Below are positions 1 to 9,660 of a stretch of 64,000 nt of DNA, one piece after another. The stretch covers positions 682,001 through 746,000 of the forward strand of contig JACDTU010000010.1 in NCBI GenBank assembly GCA_022376465.1, written 5' to 3'. Position numbers and translations under genes: made by a program. The DNA comes from Cubamyces lactineus (Eukaryota > Basidiomycota > Agaricomycetes > Polyporales > Polyporaceae). Position 1 is the stretch's first letter. Each line of letters begins with the position of its first letter. The notes under the pieces were generated by a model, which did not search any database, was not told where the DNA came from, and saw only the letters and a list, made by a program, of their open reading frames with translations.

Positions 1-50
1 AGCGCTGCGAACGAAGAAGCGACATGTAGCGGGCTTACTCACAACCTCAG

Positions 51-2433
51 TACTGGGCGATATAGCGGTGGATAACAGGAACTTGCCTGCTCAAATTGAC
101 CTCCTCGAGCGCTATCGCGGCATGGTCGCCCTCGGTCGTATTGAAGAAGATGAAGAACAAATACGAGTCATCATGAAGGTAAGGGTTTTCTCATACGGTG
201 TCGGGGCGGGCTTACGCGAGGTGTGTACAGCTCCGCAGATTACACAAAGAGCTGGAGGGATATGCGCCTCCGGCTGTACTCGCCCGACATCTCAACCAAA
301 CCCACGCGGTTTCCGCGGCGAGTTCGGAGTCGGACGCATCTGGCCCATGGTGGGCCGCATCCGATCCTATACAACCGCCCGAAACCTCGAGGGGCCTCAT
401 ACGCGTCCGTACCCACGCTGAAGAGATCGATGCTCTCACGACGCCCAAAGTGCGGACGGTCTCGCCCCTCGATAGAACCGTTTGAGTTGGTTGACTTCGC
501 TCGCACTTAGGGCCTGCTTATCACCGGTCCGCCAGGGTCTGGGAAGAGCTTTCTGATAGACTTGTGGTTCGCTACTTTGCCGACTCCATTCAAGGCACGC
601 AAGCACTACAATGAGCTGGTACTAGAAATCTACCGTGCTGTCTGGGAGGAGACTCGACGCAGGATGGCTACACTGTATGCCAGCAATGCGTCTCCTGAGT
701 CCCAAGCCGAGGGGCCCTCTACGCCATGGAACAAGCTAGTTCGCGATCAATGGCGGCAACTCCTCAAAGCGGGAAGCCTTCCTTCCCGATGGATGCGCCG
801 GACCGATATGTCGTTCTCCCTATCGCGCACTTCGCTCGAGCCATCGATTGCCTATGTCGTCGCACAACGCCTCATCTTGCGGCATTGGCTGCTAGTCTTC
901 GACGAAATTCAGCTACTGGACGTATCGAGTGCAACCCTGCTTGCGGATGTTTTGTCATGGTTCTGGCGAATGGGAGGTATCATCGTGGGCAGCTCTAACA
1001 AGGTACCGGACGATCTGTACAAGAACGGAGTACAGCGGGAGAGGCTTGAGCCTTTCGTCGAGGCGTTGAAGGCTCGCTGTCCTGTTGTCCTTATGCGCAG
1101 CGACAAGGATTGGCGAGCGATTATGGGCAGTGTGGGTCGGCGCAGCTGGTACACACGAGAAGACGTCTCGGACTTCGAAGCGAAGTTGAGAGATGTAGCT
1201 GAGGCGTCCGGAGGTTAGCACGTCAAGTCTACTAGCGCGATGCAGGAGTCCATCTCATATCTATGCGCAGATGTCTCGTCAGGAGAACATATTGTATTCG
1301 GTCGTCAGATCAAGGTGCCCTGGGAGGCTGGGGACGTCTGTAAGTTCAGTTTCTCTGAGCTCTGCGAGGAGGTAAGCATCCTTTCCTATTTAATATCCAG
1401 CAATTCCAGCTCATGCTGCTGTAGTCCCTTGGTCCAGCAGACTACATCACCCTCGCATCCCGATACCGCACCTTCATAATCACTGACATCCCGGTGCTCA
1501 AATTGTCCGCGAAGAACCAAGCTCGCCGATTCATCTCCCTCATCGACGCTCTCTACGAAGCGCGCTGTCGCATCATCTGCCTCGCCGAAGCACCCCCGGA
1601 GCAACTTTTCTTCCCTGACGCTCCACTCGATTCCGATGTTGCTTCTACCCATACTGCAGGGGACAGCCAGGTTCACTCAGTACACGATGTCGACGTGATG
1701 ATGGCAGAGGCCGTCGGTGAGACGCAGGATGTATATCGGCCTAACGTAGCCTCGTACGACGCGCCGAACATGGAGCGCGAACGCACACCATCCGCACCCC
1801 TCGCCCTGGACAAGCTATCGATTTTCTCCGGTGAGCTCCAAGCGACTCGTCCATCATCCACGAGACTGTGGCCAACTGACGCCGGTGTTCGTCCCCGTAG
1901 GGAAAGATGAGCAATTTGCCTTCAAGCGTGCTCTTTCTCGTCTGCTCGAGATGACCAGTGAAATCTACGCTCGAGACGAACAATGGGCACCTCTGCCACC
2001 GTCCTCCCGGAAATGGGAATCTTCATCGACTTCCTACAAGTCCCCAGTCGTTCTAAAATCCACGTTGACTCAATCTACCTGCCAACTGCGCAACACCAAT
2101 GCCGACTTCGCTGAAGAGGCATCCGCGTATCCCTCCTCCCATGCTCACCCCACCGACCGCCCGCCTGCGCCCCGCCTCAGCGCAGACCACATCTGGGGCG
2201 TCCGCGAAGACTGGGGTCCGCGCGCACAAGCATGGGGACGCGGCGCAAGTGTATACTCCACCCGCGATCCACCTCCCGATGCCGACTCCCATGAAGTTGA
2301 TGCACGCAGTGCCGGTCCAGACGCACGACACAGCGAACCAGGTGCGGGAAACACGATGACGGCGTGCACGGGTGGGGGTGGAGATGCCAGGCCCCGGCGT
2401 GGAGGGCGCGAGGGCGGCGACGGATCAAGTTGA
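51..2433 (+). CDS. AFG1: AFG1-like (LACE1-type) mitochondrial AAA+ ATPase, 5' partial
   Basis: Exons read: 51-178, 231-449, 511-1194, 1246-1371, 1425-1830 and 1901-2433. The first exon follows an acceptor at 50, so the start codon lies outside the window. About 698 residues are visible. Walker A (GPPGSGKS) is near visible residue 121. A Walker B-like VFDEIQ and the family signature SSNKVPDDLYKNGVQRE follow. The C-terminal blocks are SLGPADYITLASRYRTF, QARRFISLIDALYEARCR, GKDEQFAFKRALSRLLEM and WGVREDWGPRAQAWG, all typical of AFG1/ZapE. Known role: a half-AAA ATPase of the inner mitochondrial membrane/matrix that helps degrade or extract misassembled proteins such as cytochrome oxidase subunits. 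The intron at 1195-1245 (51 nt) is the least certain junction: a better-looking donor at 1214 would break the frame. The C-terminal tail after about 2270 is not conserved and its exact end is inferred from the first in-frame stop. Confidence 0.9.
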
Positions 2434-2937
2434 GGCCGTCGCGGGCCTCGAGGCTGCGAGGTTCGGCCCCGGACGACACGATCGTAGCCTGAGCCTGGAG
2501 GGGCCGTGTGCGAGTGGTGCGCGCGTAGAGGGTCGGCGATGGACGGCGACGCGAACGGCGTTGCTGCAGCCTGCACCAACGTGTAGTCGCTCTGCCCACG
2601 ATAAGCAAGAAGCACCTTCCTCGAGCTGTCGGATGGGCCGGAGTGGTTCTACTTCACTGCAGTGCTATAGTGCACTACACTCTACAGCCATGACCCGCAA
2701 CCACAGCAAGTGTCCGGCGCGGACATGCCTTTCATGCTCCGCGAGCCCCGAACTTCTAGGCTCGAACGTGCAATGTCCGCGGCACACGGCCGGTGGCCTC
2801 GTGTCTACCAGGTACGTAACGCCCTCTCCACCGTCCGGCGGCGACGCATCCCACATGTCCTCCGTACGCGCTTGTACACGCGCGACTCCCACTGGCAAAA
2901 TACAAGTTGTGTTTACCGCCTCCAGCACGTTCAATAT
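2434..2937. other. Intergenic, no gene recognised
   Basis: This is the 3' flank of the AFG1 gene. Open frames exist on both strands because the sequence is GC-rich, but none shows a recognisable domain or consistent codon use. Nothing specific is seen here. Confidence 0.5.
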
Positions 2938-4112
2938 GCATGATACGGTCGCCGACTGGGGTCAGGTCAAGAATTGGATTTAGCGCTTTGCTTCGGGGTC
3001 TTTGGCGTGATGCGTAGCGTCACAGCGTACTCACCCACCCCGATTTGATCACATTGCTACAGGACTTCAAGCTTTCAAGAAGTTCAGGTCGGATTACCCA
3101 GCGGGTTTTCGAGGTCAGTTCTACCTCGTCCTCCCAACATCTGCCAGCGCTTACGCCGCGCCACCCTCGCGCGGGACATCGAGCTCATCGCGCACACCGT
3201 ACGCTCCTCGCGCCTCCTAATTCCCCGCGCCCGTGCGCTTTTGTAGAGTACCTGATCATGAACTTAACATGAGGTTCATCAGGGTTCATCGCCCAGCTGC
3301 GGTGTCATGAGGTGAAGGTATTCCTTCATTTGATCGCCATCTCCTCCACCAACGTACGGTCTACGAGCCATATGGTGCACACGGATCAAGACATAAAGTC
3401 CCAGTCAGTCAATCTACAAGAGCGCGCGCGTGCGCGTCGAGCTCGATGTCCCGCGCGAAGGGCCCCGGGGGCGCGGCGTAAGCGCCGGCAGATGGCGGGA
3501 GGGTGACCAACTTGGAAGCAACTTGGATGCCAAAGACAAGTTGGTGGATACATGGAATGAAAGCTGACTACATGTGTATATAGAACAACCCCAGTAGATA
3601 CCAATGAGAATGCACCCTCTCAATGATACCCTTGATGCAGAGTTTAGTACCCCCTAGCGGCTAGTGTCCGGGCGCCGAACGCAATGAATAACCTCTATGA
3701 GTATAATCAAGACATACTCGCTATGCTAGAGGCAGGTCTACCTGTTAGACAATATCCGCCCGTGATCCCTCACTCGCGGCACGCCTCGTACCCAGGAGGA
3801 TGCCGGATGTGAGTTACATTCTGTCCCATGGTGTTTCCGTCCCAGCTGGAGGGCGTCCAAATGCGCATGGTGCCAAAAGATGCTGCATTTATTGCACTGG
3901 CACAGGATTTGTACAGGCAAGAGAGAGTCAAAACTCGGATTTCCACCTATAAGTGGTGGAGGAGAGGGCGACTGACATGATCCAACGCGAGGAGACACTG
4001 GCGAGTGAAGACGGAGTGTCACACATTCCTATAACGCGGTGCCAGGACCCCGCATACCAAAATCGAGCGCCGAAATCTTGACCTGACCCCAGTCGGCGAC
4101 CGTAGCATGATG
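2938..4112. repeat. Inverted-repeat-bounded segment (possible decayed mobile element)
   Basis: A stretch of about 33 nt at 2938-2972 (core CGGTCGCCGACTGGGGTCAG) recurs as reverse complement at 4077-4112, almost perfectly. Similarity decays quickly inside the arms. The interior has no transposase-like frame. A second, smaller inverted repeat (3138-3195 versus 3430-3494) lies inside. This is consistent with a non-autonomous or degraded element or a rearranged duplicate. No target-site duplication could be assigned with confidence, so element class is unknown. Confidence 0.5.
3138..3494. repeat. Internal inverted repeat, arms of about 58-65 nt
   Basis: Arm 1 (3138-3195) begins CATCTGCCAGCGCTTACGCC and continues through CGCGCGGGACATCGAGCTC. 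Arm 2 (3430-3494) is its reverse complement with a few substitutions and a short indel; the spacer is about 235 nt. Arm 1 can be read as LRRATLARDIELIAHTVRSS, which looks like a coding fragment, so the arms may be two inverted copies of a gene piece. The family was not recognised. Confidence 0.6.
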
Positions 4113-6901
4113 CATGACGTCTGATACAATTTGTCGTGCATGCCTAACCAGGCTCCTGAGTGGGGCATGCGTATTCGGCGCAGTCGCCCGCTAAGTACAC
4201 GGCCAGCGGTCTCATAAGCAATTCAATACGAGAGTGCCATCACTATGGGGCTGGTGCGGGGTAGTCAGACCCTAGCTCAACTAGAGGGCTCCGCGATGGG
4301 GGTCATGCGGCGTCGGCGATTCAGAGCTGCATGCCAGACGGCGACATAACTTGCCGGGACCGGGAGCAATGATCCAAACCGTAGGCATCGAGGCGCGAGA
4401 TTTGTCAAGTGAGATATATTGATATATGATGCAGGCGGAAGGAACGAGCGACGGGAGCGAGCGTGAGTACATTGAGGGGAGGCAGAGAGGAAGAGACAGA
4501 GAGAGATGATGGTGAGAGACTCGAGGAGAGCAGAGCAGGATAGAGTGAGAGAGACGGCTGTATGAGACAGGAGGCGGAGGAGGGAGGACGAGATAGGGAA
4601 AGAGAAGGGGGATAGAAAAAACGATCACAAGCAAGCCCGTATAAAGATATGTACGTACGCATCGACAAATCGAAAGCGCGGATAGAAGCAAAAGCAGCCG
4701 TAGGAGAACGTGCAAACTACATACATGCAACAATAACAATAAAAGAGGACACAATACGAAGCCGAGGGCCAGCGGTATGTACGAAGCGGTGAAGAATGTG
4801 TACGTGTGTGTATATGTGTGAAACCAAGCAAGCGTGCGTGTCAATGGGTGGAGTGATGGTGGTGATGGAGAGGGCAGGCGAGTGCGAGCGGGAGGAAAGC
4901 GTGCGACCAGGCCATGTACACGATGCAGAGCGGGTGTCAAAGAACCAGATGGGCAGAACGGGTGGTCATTATACGACATCGACGGCGCAATGAAGAATTA
5001 AAACAGGGATATACAGCTATATGCAGTGCCCCAACCCGCAGTGCCAGAGGTGCGCATATGCACGCCAACAACAAAGGCACAGCAGGTGGAGGCACGAGAG
5101 GAGAATGAGGAAAGGTAGCGGAATGGAGAACAGTACATTATGAAAACCAATGGCGAGGCGGTTGGCGGCGATGATGACGGATAATATCGACAGCTATCGA
5201 CGGTCTATGTGGTGGTGGTGTGGTGTGTGGCTATCCTGCAGTGCGGTGGTATATAGTACACGATGATGGAGGAACGGTGAGCGTGAGGGGTGTTCAGGCG
5301 ATGGTGGCAGTACGGTGTGGGGTGTGCGTGCGTGCGTGCAGGGGGGATGTGTGATGGAACATGTCGATGCGCGATGGGCGGGCGTTGTGGGTGAAGCGAG
5401 GCGGCAGTGGGATGATCGAAGGTGGAGCCCGGTTGTTGTGAGTGAGTTGGAGGGGGGGAGAGCCGTAAGTCCAAATCGCCGCAAGCGCAAGCGCCGTGGT
5501 CCCGTATCCTGTATCTCGGCCCTTGTATTGAGAAGCGTCCTGGTCCTTGTCGTTCTCGCCGATGCTCTTCGGCGTCGGTGCGAGCCGCTTCCGCCCATAA
5601 CCCTGGTTCAGAACCTTGGGTAGGAGGGTTAGCGCAACGGCGCTCGCCCGCAACGACCTTGGGTTTACGATCGCCTCGCGAAGCAACAGCAGTCGCTTGC
5701 TAGCTCGTCCACGGTCCTAGGCGCCTCCTTCCGCGGCCACGGTCGTGTGGGTCGTGTGTGAGATCACTGGACCAGCGAGCGAACGTTCGCGGACCCAATT
5801 GCCACTTTAACTCCAAGCTCCCAACCGCCAGGCAGACTTTGACTGCTGCGCTCGTGAGCCAAAACGGCTCAGCTAACGTACACTGGCGTGAGCGCGGCGC
5901 CGAGCTGCCATGGGAAGGCTAGCGTCGAGCAAGACGCCGTTAAGGAGCGAGCTTGTTTCCGCGCCCCGGTCGGCGTGGGTATCGCCGAATGCAAACCCTG
6001 TTCAGGATATCGAGGCGCGGAGGCAACGTCCGAGGATACAACCCGGGTGGGTATACGCGTCTATGTGACAGAACCTACAAAGCAAATATGCAAGCGGTAC
6101 CTATGATGCGTGGACAATGTGGACAACGACGACCATGATGGCGTATGCGGTGCGGGGTAATGCGACTGGGAGGCACAATGGGAGAGGACGGATCGAGGAC
6201 GGCGACGACGCATGGTTCGCATACGGCCAACCTGCGTGGGTTTGGCTGGCCAACCCGAGTTTGTGGTATCGGTTACGCGAGGGAGAGATCGCTGCTGGGG
6301 AGCGTCCGTGATGTGCGTGATTGCGATGTGAGCGATGGCCGATAGATGAGCGTGTGCGCGACGGGGGAGGCGAAGAAGCCCGGGGAACTAGGGGGACAGG
6401 TACGAGGACGGCAGGAGGGGCGATGATAGATGGATAGGGATGAGGCCGTAGCATGCGATATCGGGACTTGTGAGGGCAGGGGCACAGGGGCAACAATGGG
6501 CAGTTAGTGGGATATGTGTAACTCATTAGGCCGCACCGCGCGGCGGGTTATACTCATCGTGATAGGGAATATGGGTCGTGACGTGATAATTACTGGGGTA
6601 TGATGTGTTCCCCGAGTCCGTATGGCAGTCCTTGAACTGACCGTCCGCCCGTCCTGCGAGTGAGCCCGGCTGTCTGTGTCTGCGTGCTTGCTACAATCAG
6701 GCGCCCCGCTCCGGCGTCCGTGGCAACGTTTGCGAGCAGCGCACGTTGCGGCATCGGACCTTGCTGCGATAGAGCGATGCACGCAGCAAGGAGCGAGAGG
6801 AGAGACTCTGCCCGTGAGAGGGAGCCAGCCGCCAAAGGGACCGGGAGGACTCGGCAGAAGGGGAAGCTGGAGGGAGCCAGGACCGAGCGCCGGGGCGCTC
6901 A
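4113..6901. other. Long intergenic region with low-complexity tracts
   Basis: About 2.8 kb with no supportable gene. From about 4440 to 4620 the + strand is purine-rich (GAGA-type), followed by TG/TA-rich sequence near 4790-4820 and GT-rich sequence near 5200-5460. Open frames on the minus strand here are Ser/Pro/Leu-rich translations of these tracts. A short imperfect hairpin (GCATGCC..GGCATGC) lies at about 4138-4169. Confidence 0.5.
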
Positions 6902-8313
6902 TCAATCTCGTGAGGGATGGTACGTCATGGGGACCATCCGTCTTGGGACGATCACTTGAAGGTGTTCGCCGTCGAACTCGGCACGCACTTGAGCGAGAAG
7001 CGCATCATACCCGAAGGAGATACGTTGCTCGAAATGACCTACAAAACCATGCAGGTCGTGGCAAGGGAGAGGGGCGCCGACGACACACGATTGCGTCGGT
7101 TCATGATGAATACAAATTGATTTCCATTTGTTAGCGCCGTCCGGCCGCCAAAGGTGAAGGGTGAGTACTCACCGCCGTTAGGCTCCCACGAGTCGGCGAC
7201 GACATGTAGAATGCGCCGTTTGCGTGTTGAGACAGTACTGATAAGCGCGGAGAAGGAAGGGCATGCTGTTGTTAGTTTTCCTAGGGCGACACACGTGACG
7301 GCAACGTGCACTTACATCGCATCCCGCCTGAAACCAGGTAGACGGACAATGAGCCGATATTCGGTTGGCTTCGTATCCACCGCAATGTAGCTGTCCTGGG
7401 GTGGTGGCGCATGTGCGAGGAAAGGTTCGTACGGCGCTGTTGGCCCCCGATCCGTGCTTAATGGCGGAGGGGGAGGAGTGAGGACAGTAGGAGGCGCTGG
7501 TGGGGGGATGGGCCGGTCCGACATGATTGATGACGAGCCGTCGGAATCGACACGAGCCGCACACGAGTAAGCACGGTCAAAAATGCGGTTGGCAACGAGC
7601 GACATAAATTCTTCGTGCTCGAGGTCGGAGACGAGCGTTGGCGACCGTCGCGACTGCCAGGACGACGATGACGGCAACGATGACGTCGTCCCCTGATGCG
7701 CACCGAGAGACGGGCGGCTCGAGCTCGGTCGCGAGGGAGCCGCGGAGCGCATCTCTTGGTCTTCTTGGATTGGTCCGCCAGGGTACGCAGAGAGGACATG
7801 ATATGGTGTCTCCGCAGGCAGGGGCAAACTTGCCGTCGACCCACGATCGGGCACGCCGGGTGGCCGCATTGGTCTCGGGGAGACGATCCCACCCTGGCTC
7901 GGTCTTGATGCGTCCGGCGACGAGAACGGCCGAGAGAAGAGAGGAACCGGGTTCGACGAGGAGGATGGTATCCTCGGAGACTGTGTACGAGGCGGAGGCA
8001 TAGTGCGGGAAGAATGGAAATGCGTACTGGGAGCGGGAGACTCTGACAAATCCATGTAGTCGGGGACGGCGCCCCTGTTCGTTTTTGAGTCGCTGCCGGA
8101 AGACGTCGGAGGCGACGATGACGAGGAGGGGGTGGAGTCGGAGGATGAGCTTGCTACGTGGTCGTCGTAGACGGAGCGGGAGTTGTCTGTGCGTGCGTCG
8201 GAGGCAAGACAGGAGAGACGGGTAGAGGAGGAGGGTTCGGAGTCATGGACGAGGGGAGAGCCCTGGGCCTGAGAGGTTGAGGTAGAGGCGACGTAGGGCT
8301 GGCGATGGGGCAT
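6902..8313 (-). CDS. HSP20-like (alpha-crystallin) chaperone with long disordered N-terminus
   Basis: Exons on the minus strand: 8313-7316, 7237-7173 and 7038-6902, giving 399 residues from the first ATG. Residues 1 to about 305 are Ser/Pro-rich and probably disordered. The last ~90 residues form an alpha-crystallin domain: TEYRLIVRLPGF, then RRILHVVADSWEPNGG, then HFEQRISFGYDA and FDGEHLQVIVPR. Small heat-shock proteins hold unfolding clients without ATP and oligomerise through this domain. A usual sHSP is about 150-200 aa, so the N-terminal extension is unusual. The reading frame stays open upstream of 8313 to about 8473 without an ATG and reads as plausible protein (SFSKRHASFDSPREVPLP), with an acceptor-like TCTCGCAG, so a 5' exon may be missing from this model. 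Confidence 0.85.
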
Positions 8314-9059
8314 GTACGGCAGGGGGACCTCTCTGGGGGAGTCGAAGGAGGCGTGTCGTTTGGAGAAGGAGGACGTCCTGCGAGAGAGGACGGGGCGGAT
8401 GGTAGCGGGAGCGGAGGGGGCAGAGGAGAAAGGGAGAGCTGCGAAAAGGGAGAGGGCGTGAGTGAGGGAGTGAGAATGGATTCAGAGGAGAGGATCAGTG
8501 ACGGAGATCAGATGAGGACGAATGCGACGGCGCGACGGACTCGGCAAATATGATTGCAAGGGGATGGCCGCCTTAACGTTTGCCACACTTTGCCATCTTC
8601 TGCCATCGCCCACTCCCCCGCTTGCCGGTCACCCGACGCCCGTCACACTCCCATCGCCATCGAATCCACGCCGATTACGATGGCGATGGCGACTCGGCGA
8701 GGCACACGCTACCAACCCGGCTTAGCAACTCTATCCTGCCCCCGCCCAACTCAAAGCCAAAAGCCAATCGCCCCTGCTCATTTCCCTCCCTCGATCCTTT
8801 TCCGCCATCTCTCTGCCATCCCCTCCCGCGCACCTCCTCAGAGTCTCACCACACAGCGCCCGCAGGTCACCCGGCCCTCATCGCACCCATCGGCGCGGAT
8901 CAGGCGGCGTCCTCGGGTCAGGGCACGCTACAAAGTCGGAATACACGTATCTCCTGACGTGATCACCATGCTTCACGGACGCTTTGCACGTTCTCAGGAC
9001 AGACACCCAAGCCAATCCTCTTATATGTAGCGCCAGTGCACTGGTGTGGGAATGCTCAC
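8314..9059. other. Upstream region of the HSP20 gene
   Basis: No complete gene seen. The minus strand from 8314 to about 8473 may hold additional coding exon of the HSP20 gene. The + strand from 8580 to 8960 is C-rich and contains no codon bias or motif that supports a gene. Confidence 0.4.
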
Positions 9060-9480
9060 CTTCTCTGTTCGCTGTATGCGCCTCCGCGTCCTTGCCCTTG
9101 CTTCTCCGATCCTGCTGCTGTTGCTGTTGCTGAGATTGCTGCGTGCGTTGTTCTCGGTTTGCCATCCTGTCGCGCCCGTCTTCAATCGGGCTGACCGCGT
9201 TCATTATTGTCATTGTGCGCGACTCTGGCTTGCGTAAGCGCAGGCTCGGTAAGTGGGTATATGCGTGCAAGGAGAGACGCTCGAGCGGAGAGACAAGCCT
9301 CTCCGACTCTGGGGTCTGGGAGTCGTCGCTTGTGGAACCGCTTGTGAGAGAAGGGACGGAGGACGAGGACAAAGAAGAGACTTCGGACGAGGAGGAAGAG
9401 GGATCGTGCGGGGGAGGAAGGGGGCGAGAGCTGTTTGGTGCCTGGGAGGGCGATGGTGGTGGTAGACGTTCAAAAGGCAT
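9060..9480 (-). CDS. Possible first exon of a Ser/Pro/Gln-rich protein
   Basis: From an ATG at 9480 an open frame runs about 140 codons to a good donor (GTGAGC) just past 9060. It encodes a Pro/Ser-rich N-terminus, PESERLVSPLERLSLHAYTH, and a polyglutamine stretch (QQSQQQQQQQ, about 9110-9145). No family was recognised. It could be the 5' exon of the HSP20 gene, which would need an intron of ~600 nt, or a separate small gene ending shortly downstream. It could also be non-coding. Confidence 0.3.
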
Positions 9481-9660
9481 TGTGGCACACTCGTCCTGGG
9501 CGGGGCTGTCACAAAGATGCGGTGGGGCTTGCTGTATCTGGCGTGTGGACTCCAGGTATACAGAACTTCCTGGGCTGGATCTCGGACGAGGCTCTAGCTC
9601 GAGCTCTGTCTGACTCCAGGTTCGCCTCTCTGGAGACTGTCCCCTCCCTCTTTGTGGCAC

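Noticed and set aside
1214..1245. Donor GTTAGC at 1214 for the AFG1 intron ending at 1245
   Set aside because: It would leave the downstream conserved exon out of frame and give an intron of only 32 nt; the donor at 1195 keeps phase.
4281..4979. 232-codon minus-strand open frame rich in Leu, Ser and Pro
   Set aside because: It is the translation of the purine-rich low-complexity tract read in reverse; no domain, no codon bias, no splice context.
6917..7120. Small + strand frame antisense to the last HSP20 exon
   Set aside because: Explained as the opposite strand of a conserved alpha-crystallin exon.
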